A stretch of 64,000 nt of DNA from Ophiosphaerella korrae. Lineage: Eukaryota > Ascomycota > Dothideomycetes > Pleosporales > Phaeosphaeriaceae. Position numbers and translations under genes: made by a program. Shown piece after piece: positions 1 to 10,856 of this stretch (the stretch's first letter is position 1; each line of letters opens with the position of its first letter). The stretch is from NCBI GenBank assembly GCA_028456385.1, contig JALNQF010000072.1, forward strand, positions 62,001 through 126,000, in the 5' to 3' direction. Under the pieces are notes generated by a model. It made no database searches. It was not told where the DNA came from and worked only from the letters and a program-made list of their open reading frames with translations.

Positions 1-1328
1 GATCTTGGAGCTAGATATTTGCCAGCAAGAGACAGGGTTTGTCTTTTGGTTCTTCGAGTTGACTGACTTCTTGATGGTTAGGTGTGCTTTGTCGGCCACG
101 TTAGGCGTGACGTCCTCGGAGCTCGACGATTGACCCTCGGCAACGAATTGGGCATCCTCCTTTTCTTTGTCGTACACAACCAAGCAACCATCCATGTGTG
201 CTGCGAGAAACAGATTCTCGCTATTCGGAAGCCATCGGACATCAGACACCGGAGTAGGGTTAACCACTCCATTTTTGTTGATTCGCGAGTACTTTTGCGA
301 CATGGGCTCGTACCAGATGATGTCCCCGGTGGAGAAGCCCATGACAATATCAAGATGATTAGGGCCTTTGGTGACTTGGTTTATATCATGGCAAAGGGCA
401 TGCGCCTTTGTAAACAGAATCTTAGTCAGGTGTTCCTCCTTGGTTGGTGAAGTCAGGTCCAGCCACTGTAGAGCACGGTTGATGTTGGCGAAGGCGTAGT
501 GACCATTAGGATTATGGTCCTGCAGTCGCTTGGACAGGCCCTCATGGGGGATCACTCTGGACACAAAGGATGAGTTGCTCTTAACAATATTGCTCTTTGG
601 CTTCCGTCGCTTGAGCGGGTCCTTGGAGTCCTTGCCATTGAGCATGGCCAGGGCGGTGTTGCCCTCCCCAAACACAGGCGTATGCAGGCCATCCAACGGC
701 GATGACGCAACTCCATTGGTAGCGTGGGAGCCGGTGTCGCTCGTCTGGCTGTGCGATTCGTGGGGCGATTCCTGAATGCTTTGTGGGACTTGCGACCGAG
801 TGCTGTTGCGCGTACCGAATCTAGATAGCTGCGAATGCGACGGTTGGCGGGGCGCAAGGGCGACTAGGGAGAGTTTGGTGCCGCAGGTGGGTGGGTGGAT
901 GGTGGTTGCGAGTGGGTTGGGGTTGTGTACGGGCGCTTCGGAGGGATGGGGCGGTGGGGTGGCCAGATGCAGGTCGTCGCGCAGCACGTAGGTTCCTGCG
1001 GCAAGTCTGCGGTCAGTACGAAGGGGGAAGGCGGCGAGCCCTTCCGGGCAGAACCGCGACTTACCTTCTCCTACAACGAGCTGGTACTCGGGCCCTGTGG
1101 GATGGCTCAGGCTATTGTTGGTCTCGATGATCTGGCCGGGAGGCACGCCTGGATAGCCTCCTTGGGTGCACGTCAGTCTTGGTTTCACGTGCGCATTGTC
1201 GACGGAGGCGTGTTACCAGTAGGATAGCGAGGCGGAGGCGGAAGCACACTTGCTGCACGTCAGTGTGGACGAGCGAGGAGCGCCGTGATTGGCGGCTGGT
1301 CGGCTGTCGCCAGGTGGACTTACAACAT
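1..1328 (-). CDS. creC: CreC-type WD40 catabolite repression protein, N-terminal part
   Basis: CreC-family proteins bind the deubiquitinase CreB and act in carbon catabolite repression. I read four exons: 1324-1328 (ATGTT), 1217-1248, 1065-1160 and 995 down to base 1, where the gene leaves the window. Donors are GTAAGT, GTAACA and GTAAGT. The assembled N-terminus starts [13 protein letters not shown], the proline-rich start typical of CreC. It continues with a low-complexity Ser-rich stretch, then [20 protein letters not shown] and a WD40-like block containing [16 protein letters not shown] and [20 protein letters not shown]. The first exon is only five coding bases long, so ordinary ORF calling misses the start. 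Family identity is strong; the 5-nt exon is inferred from frame and splice consensus. Most of the WD40 propeller lies outside. Confidence 0.88.
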
Positions 1329-1643
1329 GGCGGAAGCCGCACGCGGAAGCTGCGCAGTGTTGTGTGTGCAGATGGTCCCTGGCCGATGGCGAGATGTCTG
1401 TCGACTCCTGTGGGCTGTCCGGTGTCACAAGGTTTGTGGTTTGTGCATGGGTCCATCATCTGGGGAGAACATGTGGGGAAGCAGTGTAAGTGGCCACGTG
1501 CCTGCCAAGTCCCGTATGCAGGCTGCATCCAGCCGTCCCGGCCGTTGACCATTGATTTCTCCTCCGCACTCCGTGCTGCATACCCATGCAAACCACCAGC
1601 CCATACTAGCTGCACTGCTTCGCGACGGCTATGCTGCCCTGCC
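1329..1643. promoter_or_regulatory. Shared divergent promoter of creC and gem1
   Basis: These 315 bases separate the two inferred start codons, so both promoters and 5' UTRs must lie here. I see no clear TATA box. The sequence is GC-rich with short CCTGCC/GGCCG-type words. Confidence 0.5.
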
Positions 1644-3635
1644 ATGGCCACCGGTATGTGGGCTCGTCCTCGGCCGCGCCTGCCCCCCATCCAGCTCACG
1701 TATCATCCCAGTCCGCATTTGTGTGTGTGGTGACGAGGGCGTCGGCAAGAGCTCCATCATAACCTCCCTTGTCAAAGATGTCTTTGTCACCGCCAAAATC
1801 CAGCCTGTCTTGCCCCAGGTCACGCTGCCGCCCTCGCTCGGAACGCCCGACAATGTCTCCACCACCATCGTCGATACCTCGGCCCTCCCCCACGAGCGTT
1901 CCAATCTTCGCAAGGAGCTGCGCAAGTCCAACGTCATCCTGCTCGTCTACTCCGACCACTACAGCTATGAGAGGGTCGCTCTTTTCTGGATGCCTTATTT
2001 CCGCTCCCTGGGCGTTAATGTGCCCGTCGTGCTGTGCGCAAACAAGTCTGAGCTGGCGTCCAACAGCACAACCTCGCAAGTCGTGTCTGAAGAGATGCTG
2101 CCGGTTATGAATGAGTTCAAAGAAATCGACTCCTGCATACGGACAAGTGCCAAGGAGCACCACAATATCAACGAGGTCTTCTTCCTGTGCCAGAAGGCTG
2201 TCACCCATCCCATAGCGCCGCTGTACGACTCCAAGGAGAATGCGCTGAAGCCTGCTGCAGTGTCTGCCCTACGACGAATCTTCCACCTGTGCGATGAGGA
2301 CAAGGATGGCTATTGGAGTGATGAAGAAATTTACCACTTTCAGCTCAAGTGTTTCGACAAACCCCTAGGCGAAGACGATTTGGCAAATATTAAGAGATCT
2401 ATGCAACGCTTTGCGCCCAGCTCTAGCCAAGAACATGGCATAGATGAAAAAAGCTTCCTGCTATTGAACAAGATTTTTGCTGAGAAGGGGCGCCATGAAA
2501 CCATCTGGATCATTCTTCGCAAGTTTCACTACACTGATAGTCTCAGTCTCCAGGACACATTTTTGCATCCCAAGTTCGACGTGGTTCAGTATTCATCGGC
2601 TGAATTGAGCCCTTCAGGATACCGCTTCTTCGTCGATCTGTTTCTAAAATTTGACAGAGACAACGATGGTGGGCTGAATGATGAGGAACTGGATAACCTC
2701 TTTGCCCCCACGCCCGGTGTTCCGTCTTCTTGGATTGGCTCTGCCTTCCCCTCGTGTACTGTTCGCAACGAAGCTGGGTATATCACGCTACAGGGCTGGC
2801 TCGCTCAATGGAGCATGACGACATTTGAAGAACCAAAGACGACATTGGAATATCTTGCTTACCTGGGGTTCGAAAGCAATGACCGAGGAGGAACCACCAG
2901 TGCACTCAAAGTGACCAAACCACGGAAAAGGCGCAACAAGCCTGGACGGGTAGAGCGCAACGTTATTTTATGCTACGTGTTGGGGTCAAGCGGGAGCGGG
3001 AAAAGTGCATTGCTATCAGCCTTTCTACAGCGGCCGTTCAGTCAGACATACCACCCAACCATCAAACCACAGTCGGCGGTCAACAGCGTGGAGCTTAGGG
3101 GGGGCAGGCAATGCTATCTCATTCTGGAGGAACTTGGCGAGCTGGAGCCGGCCATATTAGAGAATCAGGCCAAACTCGACGCCTGCGATCTGGTATGCTA
3201 CACATACGACTCGAGCGACCCGGACAGCTTTGCGCATATAGTAGAGATGCGAAAGAAACACCCACACCTGGATCAGATACCGGCAGTGTACACGGCGATG
3301 AAGGCCGATCAGGACAAGACAATGCAACGGTGCGAGCAACAGCCAGACGAGTACACGAGCGCACTGAAGATGGCACCGCCACTGCATGTCAGCGCGTCGT
3401 GGAACAGCATCTCGGAGCTGTTTGTTCATGTAAGAGGCCTGGTTTCGGGGCTGCAAGTGTTGACGCAATGGCTAACCAGGATCAGCTAGCGGAAAGCGCA
3501 ACGCAGCCATCGACGGCGTTCCCCAAACAGGAGGAAGATGGGTATGATAGCGTGAATGTGTACCTTGCGCTGGGAGCGGTTGCGTGCGCAGTGGTATCAG
3601 CGATGGTGATCTGGAAGCGGAGTAGCAGCAGCTGA
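1644..3635 (+). CDS. gem1: Mitochondrial Rho GTPase (Miro/Gem1)
   Basis: Miro is a tail-anchored outer mitochondrial membrane GTPase acting in mitochondrial inheritance and ER-mitochondria contact. Exons are 1644-1653, 1712-3429 and 3480-3635, giving 627 residues, the usual family length. The N-terminal GTPase has GDEGVGKSS (P-loop), VDTSAL and CANKSE. Two EF-hands follow: [12 protein letters not shown] and [13 protein letters not shown] second GTPase domain has GSSGSGKS. The last exon carries the tail anchor [20 protein letters not shown] followed by KRSSSS. Reading through the 3430-3479 intron would lose the anchor and end at a stop at 3489, so that splice is needed for membrane insertion. 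Exon 1 is ten bases (ATGGCCACCG) and completes the canonical start [12 protein letters not shown]. It is divergent from creC. Confidence 0.93.
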
Positions 3636-4486
3636 AGCAGACGAGTAGAGTACCACGAATACATGGTGCGTGGTAGATTGCGGTGCGGTTGGTCGCATGT
3701 AGCTAGGCGCTGAGAGGGAAGTTAAGCGATGACATCACTAGGCGACATTCCTGGCCAGCGAATCACGACCGGGCCCAGGCGACGAACCCCTGACGGCCTC
3801 CACCGAGCGTCGGCATGGATGTCGCTAGGCGGGACGGGGCCAGGGCGGCAAGCAGCTGGGTGATTAGATAGCTGGCAGAGCGAGGTTGGAGAGCGGAGAT
3901 TGGAGATTGGAGATTGGAGATTGGAGATTGGAGATTGGAGATTGGAGGCTGGAGACTGGGTCGGTGGATTGGGGGCCGGTGGTTAAGAATAGGGTATTTG
4001 GCATTTGCCAGGCGGGAGGGCACGACGGACCACAACGGCGGCCCCTGTGGCTGAAGGCTGAAAGGGTACCCGTAGCTTATTACCATGTAGCTATGCACGC
4101 AGCAGAGCACGCTCTGAGCCGGCCGCCAGCTGCTGCCTGTCGTGCATGTGCTGTCCTGTCTTTGACGACACCAGACGAGTCGGGCTAGTGCAGCTCCTCC
4201 AGCCGACTAGCCTACCTGCCTCCAACGTCGGATCAATTCATCGTCACGCTCGTCACGTTGGCCACTTTTGTCGCAGCCGTCACCTTCGCTGTTGCTGCCG
4301 CCGCCCTTCACCGTCGCCTGCCCGCCCGGTGCTGGTGATGCCTGTCGTCGACGCCGCCGCCGCCCGCCGCCCCGTCCTTGACTTCGATGCCCTCCCCTCC
4401 CTGCTGTATTCCTGAACAGGGAGCTGTGGTGACAACCGCAACCGGCCAAGCGACTGCTGAGCATTCCCCAGCCCGCCACGGCAGCC
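3636..4486. other. Intergenic region between gem1 and zds1
   Basis: This holds the gem1 3' UTR, a 7-bp minisatellite at 3895-3947 and the CT-rich zds1 5' leader. Short open frames on both strands here are low-complexity or repeat-derived, and I do not support a gene. Confidence 0.6.
3895..3947. repeat. GGAGATT minisatellite
   Basis: About seven tandem copies of the heptamer GGAGATT run with almost no interruption and then decay into GGAGGCTGGAGACTGG. The strand is strongly purine-rich (no C in the unit). Confidence 0.9.
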
Positions 4487-7400
4487 ATGGTGAGTGCTCC
4501 AGACATGGCAGGCCCCAAATTAAAATAAAACACGCCGGCCTGCACCCGCCCGCCTCAACGGGCCCCCGACCCCAGGCTGTGCGGTGCATGGTGGTGCAGC
4601 CCTCTATATCTACCCTTCCTCCCGACCCTCCTTCCTTCCTTCCTTCCTTCCTTCCCGCCGCGTGCAAGCAGTGCTGACCACGGCTCGCCACCGCCCACAG
4701 GCCAACGACCGGGCTCGAGAGCTGGAGCGAATGTACCAGATGCGACGCGGCCATGTTCCACAAATCTCGATAAGCGATGACAACCACCACGTTACCGAAG
4801 CCATAGGCGACCTCTACGGCGGCGACAGCGACACGGAGCCCAGCAGACGCACCTCGCGCCCGCTGAGCTTCGTGCCCAGCCCCAACGGCGACTCGATCCA
4901 GTCGTTTGGCGCCTTCGAGCCCTTTGATCCCTTCCCCACCGCCCCGCCCGCCAGGTCGCCGCTGCGTCCGCAGATAGCCACGGCGAGCACGAGCGCAAGT
5001 ACGAGCACGAGCACGAGCACAAGCACGAGCACGAACATGAGCACAAACGCCAGCACAAACGCCCGTCCAAACACCATGGCCACGCCCGCGCCCACGCCCA
5101 GGCCTGCCGCACCCGCGACGCCCACCAGCCCCAATGGCACCCCGGCCCACGCTCGCAACACCCCCCACAGCACCCCCCACAGCACCCACCACACCCACAA
5201 CGCCCACCATCCCAACAATCAACAGCGCCCCCTCTCCCCGCCCCTCTCCCGCACCAACTCAGACTCGTCCCCCGACCCCTACCCCTACAACCAGCTCGAC
5301 TATGAGGCCAGCCCCGCCGGCTTGGCCCAGGAGCTAAGCAATCTGCAGGCCATCCGTAGAATGTCCATGGGCGTCAACAACGCCGACCCCGACCTGCCCT
5401 CCTTCAACTCCCCCAATGGGCCGCCGTCGCCCCCCGCCTTCTCCGAGGATGAGGCCGCCTCCAACCAGTTCTGGGTGCCTGCCCGCCTGCATCCCGAGCT
5501 AGCCCCGATGGAGTTCAAGACTTTCATTGAGGAAAAGGTCAACACAATCAGGCGCCGCTCTAGCGACGCTGACTCGCTCTCGCCCGACGGCGCCCTCGGC
5601 CACCAGACCTCGGGAGGCGGTCTGCGGCGGAAGAAGTCGATGTTGTCCAGGCAGATTGACAGCGGCACCGGCTACAAGGACGGCGCAGAACGGCTTGAGA
5701 GAAAGCGCTCCGAGCACCATCCCCCCGGCGCTTTCTCGAATTTCCAAGAACTCGAGCACATCATCGAGGATCCCACCGCCATTGGGCGTCGCATGAGCCT
5801 CTCTTCCAAGCGCGCCAGCGGAGATGCAGAAGCTGGTGCCGAGGGTGACGTTTCCATGACACCTGGCAAGTTTGGCGGCATCGGCACGCTAAAGCGATCG
5901 ACTCGAACCACCTATAGGCGTGGCAGCCTGCGAAAAGGAGGCCCGCCGCTCTCCAGACGACTAATCACCCGTCAAGCAGAGACCGACACTGAGGAGTCCC
6001 CTTCCACCTCGCCAACTTATCCCCCTGATGTTCCGCCACTTCCACTAGCTCGAGTTCAATCCGAGCCTGTCAACGGGCAGTTCGAAGGGCACTCCAACTT
6101 CTCCAGGCCTCGCAGACGCTCCCCTCCCAGTGCCGAGCCCAGACCTGACTCTGCGGAAGATCTCTCCCGACCAACATCCGCTGAGCAGACCGCTGAGGGA
6201 ACACCTAGGCCGCAGCCAAAAGCATTCCACTCCAGGATTGCTTCAAATGGTCGAACTTCGGCATATTTACCAGGATATAATAAGCCCCCAACCTTACAGT
6301 CACCGGTGCCTCAGATCATCGAGACACCTCCACCACAAGATTCAGATAGAAGACAGCCATTCTTGCCTCCTGAGCGTCATTCTTCGCGACAGCCTCCACC
6401 GCAACAGCAACGGCAGCAGCAGCAGCAGCAACCCAATGGGCCGCGTAATTACCCTCAAAATTTATCGACCAATCAGCAGCGTCAATCACCCCAAGCTCGA
6501 CTTAATCGACATGCCCAGGCAGCTCAAGCATCTCCCATCAAGCCAGCACAATCATTCGACGACTTAGTTCAACATCCGGCCCCACTTCCTGGCAGCGGCA
6601 CTCGGATAGATTCTTTATCTATCATACCCAATCTTCCGGAAGAGAAGAAGTCGGATAAGAAGTCTAAAGACAAGAAGAACGACCCTGACGGACCAAGAAA
6701 GACTAGTTGGGGCTGGCTGACTGGTGGCGATAAGGATAAGGAGCGTGAGAAAAAGGAGAAGGAGAAGGAAGAAAGAGAGAAAGAACTTGCTAAGAAGGTG
6801 AAGAATAAGCTAAGCAAACCACAAGAAAAGAGCCATGATGATACAAGACTTGATGTGCTGCAAACATCAATACATGGTACCAGTAATCGTGGACGAGAAA
6901 GCGTTGTCCTCGATCGTGAAAACGTCAAGCTAGAGGAGGAGCGGAAGAAGGAGAGCAACCGGAAGACTCCTAACGATGGGAAGAAAGAAAAAGAGCCCGG
7001 CCTCCTTTCATCAATATTTGGAGGCGGTAAGAAGAAAAGTGAGAAGGAGTCATCTCACAAGAAAGCGTCCTCACGCGGTCTCTCCCCAGAACCTCCACCA
7101 AAGATCTTGAAGCCTGATATCGACTACAACTGGACCCGCTTCTCCATCTTGGAAGAGCGTGCCATTTACCGTATGGCCCACATCAAGCTCGCCAATCCTC
7201 GCAGGGAGTTGTATTCTCAGGTTTTGCTGAGCAACTTTATGTACTCATATTTGGCCAAAGTTCAGCAGATGCATCCGCAGATACAAATTGGCAACTCCAA
7301 ACAGGCTAGGCAAGCGCAACAACAACAGGCCGCACAACAAAAGAAAGAGCAGCAACAGCAACAGCAGCCACAACAGCCGCAACAACAACAACAACAACAA

Positions 7401-7810
7401 CAACAGCAACAGCAGCAGCAGCAGCAGCAACAGCCTGAGGAGTTTGCTCAGTATCAGCGGTACCAACAGGTCAGTGCGAACGCTACAACCTATCCGCAAT
7501 GACTCGCTAACATTATCCTCAGCAGCAACAAGAACAGTCCGAGAAGGGTAATGAATGGCCCAGTGCCCATCAGCAGCAAAACAATGTCGGTACACGGCAA
7601 TCACAGGAAAATGGCCATCATGCTCAAAGAGACCAATATGGTACTGCCTCTGATCAAAGTCCGCGTGACTCTCATCATTCCCAACACAGTGCAAACGGCG
7701 GCTATAGTGTTGCTAATACCCAAAACTATCTTGGGCAAGGAGGCAAACATGGGTATCATACCCATTCTGATTCTGATCAGAGTAACAGGGCCGATGATGA
7801 TATGTGGTAG
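4487..7810 (+). CDS. zds1: Zds1/Zds2-family protein
   Basis: Zds proteins bind the PP2A B subunit Cdc55 and influence mitotic exit, polarity and silencing in yeast. Exons are 4487-4489 (only ATG), 4701-7469 and 7523-7810, giving 1019 residues. The start MANDRARELERM is followed by the conserved RGHVPQISISDDNHHVTEAI. Most of the centre is disordered Ser/Pro/Thr-rich sequence with TS and PH repeats. A Lys/Glu-rich stretch around 6640-7060 precedes the Zds C-terminal domain at about residues 805-855, with NWTRFSILEERAIYRMAHIK. A polyglutamine tract follows. The intron at 7470-7522 has GTCAGT, CTAAC and CAG signals. Splicing it adds 96 codons ending DDDMW, whereas reading through stops at 7502. 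The first intron (4490-4700) contains a CCTT microsatellite. Confidence 0.88.
4630..4655. repeat. TTCC microsatellite inside zds1 intron 1
   Basis: About six copies of TTCC form an uninterrupted pyrimidine run upstream of the acceptor at 4699-4700. It may act as an extended polypyrimidine tract. Confidence 0.85.
7380..7433 (+). repeat. CAA/CAG polyglutamine tract in zds1
   Basis: Eighteen consecutive glutamine codons, first CAA and then mainly CAG, follow shorter Q-rich runs from about 7318. The tract lies C-terminal to the conserved Zds domain. Mixed CAA/CAG use usually stabilises such tracts. Confidence 0.95.
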
Positions 7811-8507
7811 CACCATTAACATCAAGCGCAAATGCTACAAGCAGGCGCGCCATTGAAAGTAGAAGGACTATGAGAAACATTTTCACTAACCGAACATGTT
7901 AATCTCATTGAAATATGCTACATGGCTATACTAGGCCTAAGAGTCCTTCTTCTCTGTACTATATATATTTTCTTTCAGTTTTCCTCATATTGTCTAATTT
8001 TTTGTTGTACTTGCGTGTGGATTAATCGGGAGTATTCAAGGTGAGAAACGACGGGCGCAAGGGAAATGCAGAGATGAACAGAAAGATGATTGCGATGGAA
8101 CACGGGACGACAATGCATCTATTGGAGCTATTTAGTCTGTAGATTTGATGTGGCCGAATTGACCGTGATGGTGCCGACCCACGCGTGCATGTTTCGCTCC
8201 TCTGAAATCGCGATCTACATTTGTATGTATTCATGCCCGACGATGGCGCCCTGTCATAAAATCATCACATAGCAGTAATGGAGGTGGAAGATCGGGAAGC
8301 GTATTATGTCAGCATTGACCTGGGACCGAGTTGATCTGCTTACAGTTCACTAAACTGGTTGCTGACTAGATTCACATAACCTTTGTGCCACTTTTCTCAA
8401 CGCCCCTCCTCTGTCTGTGACTGTTATGCCGAGAGATATACCCTTTTTAAACTACTGAAGAACACCCCAAAAACGCAAGCACTTGCCTCATTTGCTTCAC
8501 TCCAAAC
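7811..8507. other. Intergenic region, zds1 to DUF985 gene
   Basis: AT-rich 3' flank (TATATATTTT near 7960) and upstream region of the next gene. No gene recognised. Confidence 0.5.
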
Positions 8508-9226
8508 ATGTCTTCTTCCGTTCCTGATGCTGCTGCTAGACTTCAACCAACTTATATCCTTACCCCGGGAATTCTAGAGTCACCTGCGACTCAGGCCGTC
8601 ATTGATACCTTGCAACTCATAAAACATATTGAAGGCGGATATTTTGCTGAAATCGACCGCAATGTACTCCTCATACCAAATCCGTTCCCGAGAAGCAATG
8701 GACCACAAACCGCCGAGCTGCCTATGTCTGGAGATGCAGCCAAAAGGAATGCAAGCACAAGTATTTACTATCTGTTAACTCCTACGACACCGCAAGGGCA
8801 TTTTCACCGGAATAAAGGACGCACTATACACACGCTTATCGAGGGACGCGGGCGATATGTATTGATTCATGCTGATGAGGAAGGGGGCAAAAAGAGAATC
8901 GAAACTTTCGTCGTCGGGAAAGATGTGGCTAAAGGAGAAAGAGCAGTATGGGTCGTCGAGGGCGGCAAGTACAAAGCTAGCTACTTGCTACCTTGCATCG
9001 ACGATCGTGATATTAGAAAAGACCGGCTGTTGATTAGCGAGGTGAGTCAAGTTTTTGGACCTTCCCAAACAGAAATTCTTCAGTGAGTATATCATATTAA
9101 TAGATGTAGACTGTTGTTCCAGGTTTTGAGTACTCTGACCATGACTTCTTAACCCTGGAGAAGTTTGAAAGTCTGGTGACGTATGAGCAAAGAAATGAGC
9201 TAGAGTGGCTCGTAAGACGAGAATGA
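8508..9226 (+). CDS. Cupin-like DUF985 family protein
   Basis: Exons 8508-9041 and 9110-9226 encode 216 residues. The family (Cupin_5/DUF985) folds as a small beta-barrel; its function is not settled. Visible family marks are HIEGGYFAEIDRN near the start, TSIYYLL, HFHRNKGRTIH, which may supply metal-binding histidines, and the C-terminal TVVPGFEYSDHDF. That last block is reached only by using donor GAG|GTGAGT and acceptor GATGTAG|ACT. The more obvious AG at the next CCAG would destroy the frame. Reading through the intron would end at 9086 and lose the conserved C-terminus. No targeting signal is seen, so it is probably cytosolic. Confidence 0.85.
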
Positions 9227-9341
9227 GAGAAACCGAATTCCAAAGAGAGCCGGGGAAATGTGACGGAAATAACTAATTCCTAATATAAATTATGTTCTGC
9301 AATAGTCAAGTAAATTCATATTGTTATTGCCCACGAAGATT

Positions 9342-10856
9342 TCAATATTCCATTGCGTCTTCAAACAGGGTTCGCAACTGTTCCCTCTCGACTTCCAGGT
9401 TGGACATTTCTAAACTCGGCGCGAGCATGAGTACTCTGGCTTGAGGAATGGTCCCTTCAACGAGTCCATCCAGATCTCCTTTTCCAAAACCTAGCGCCTT
9501 TAAACCTCTGGGCTGATCACCTAGCTTGATCAAAAATTCCGCCAACGCTTCACTCAGCACTTCACCCGCACTTTCTTTCTTAACATTTGAGATGTCGACG
9601 CCGAATGCTTCAGCCGCCGCTAAATGCCGCTCTGGATTGGATGCGCCGGTGAACTTGAAAACTGCAGGCGCGGTTACGGCAACAGATACGCCATGCGGAA
9701 TGATTGTATGGTCAACTTCGTAGCCCTCGTGCTTGTAACCTGGATTCTGGCCTGAGATAGGATATGACATGCCATGACAGAGGTGGACACCTGCATTTCC
9801 AAAGCCTACACCGGCTAGCGTAGCTGCTAAGAGCATCTGGCTCTGTGCTTCGTGGTCTTCTGGATCCTTTACCGCACGAGGGAGATACTTGACTGTATCT
9901 TGCAATGCTTTGAGCGAGAAGATGTCAGAAATCGGATTCGCACCTTGATATGCAGGACGGTTGATTGGGTTTGTCGGTCTGGGTGTACGCTCATAATAGG
10001 GTATCGCCGTCCAAGACTCGAGAGAGTGACAGAGGACATCCAGACCCGAGGATGCGTGAACAGCAGAAGGCATGGTGCGTGTATTGAGCGGATCGACTAT
10101 GCCCAACGTTGGCTTCAGGTTTCGATGCGCAATGCCAGTTTTGGCGCGTTTAGACACCATGTCAAATATAGCCGTACCAGTTGTCTCTGAGCCTGTTCCG
10201 GCAGTCGTAGGGACCGCAACAAGTGGGAATAGCTTTCCTGGGATAGGCATTCCCTTGCCCAGAGGTGCATTGACAAAGTCGAGAAAATCAGCTTCAGGGA
10301 ACGAAGTGTAAAGGTTCATCAATTTTGCAGTATCGATTACGCTACCTCCTCCGACAGCGAGGAACGCATCTGGCCGCCAGGGTTTGGCATATTCAATGGC
10401 CTCTTTGATCGAATGATCCTTGGGTTCTACACGCACTTTGTCAAAGACCTCGTATTTCACACCTTCTCTTTCTAATCCCTCGACGACTTGCTTCATGGCA
10501 TCTAGCTTCCTTACAGTTGAGTCCGTGACAACCATGACACGTTTACTGCCCAAGTTTTTGAAGTCCATGCCAACCTCCTTGGTGCAACCGGGACCGAAGC
10601 GTATGCTAGAGGCGGCCATCTCAAAGGCATACTCCTTTTGCTGGGCATGGTCAATGGGTGTTGCGAGATGTCGCCGTGCTTGGTGGATTGTGGATGGAGT
10701 CTGTTGGTGATAGTTTGGGTTCGAGTGACAAGGACAAGATGGTGGATGGGTGAATTGAACAGTGCGAAGGAGGTTTACCGCGCGCGCTGCACGTGTGGGG
10801 GATATACGAATTGCTGGGGATATGGCCATTTTGGATTGGTACAGTTGCTTCGTCAA
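9342..10856 (-). CDS. Mitochondrial iron-dependent alcohol dehydrogenase, hydroxyacid-oxoacid transhydrogenase type
   Basis: A single exon of 504 codons resembles ADHFE1-like enzymes, which couple 4-hydroxybutyrate oxidation to 2-oxoglutarate reduction. The NAD-binding region shows AVGGGSVIDTAK and PTTAGTGSET. Candidate metal ligands are Asp in LGIVDPLN and His in GLDVLCHSLESW, GVHLCHGMSYP and DHTIIPHGVS. The N-terminus is basic and Ser/Arg-rich (MAISPAIRISPTRAARAVNL), as in a mitochondrial presequence. The start may be the methionine at 10829 instead of 10856. It is convergent with the DUF985 gene, with about 115 bases between stop codons. Confidence 0.9.
   Translation of the reverse strand: MTKQLYQSKMAISPAIRISPTRAARAVNLLRTVQFTHPPSCPCHSNPNYHQQTPSTIHQARRHLATPIDHAQQKEYAFEMAASSIRFGPGCTKEVGMDFKNLGSKRVMVVTDSTVRKLDAMKQVVEGLEREGVKYEVFDKVRVEPKDHSIKEAIEYAKPWRPDAFLAVGGGSVIDTAKLMNLYTSFPEADFLDFVNAPLGKGMPIPGKLFPLVAVPTTAGTGSETTGTAIFDMVSKRAKTGIAHRNLKPTLGIVDPLNTRTMPSAVHASSGLDVLCHSLESWTAIPYYERTPRPTNPINRPAYQGANPISDIFSLKALQDTVKYLPRAVKDPEDHEAQSQMLLAATLAGVGFGNAGVHLCHGMSYPISGQNPGYKHEGYEVDHTIIPHGVSVAVTAPAVFKFTGASNPERHLAAAEAFGVDISNVKKESAGEVLSEALAEFLIKLGDQPRGLKALGFGKGDLDGLVEGTIPQARVLMLAPSLEMSNLEVEREQLRTLFEDAMEY

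Noticed and set aside
3895..3947. Short direct repeats considered as a CRISPR array
   Set aside because: Units are contiguous heptamers without spacers, in a eukaryotic genome.
4308..5222. 304-codon minus-strand open frame opposite zds1
   Set aside because: Pure Gly/Val/Ala/Arg low complexity, the mirror of the repeat-rich zds1 coding strand; no domain or splice logic.
7288..7551. Asn/Ser-rich frame overlapping the zds1 polyglutamine region
   Set aside because: It is the shifted reading of CAA/CAG repeats.
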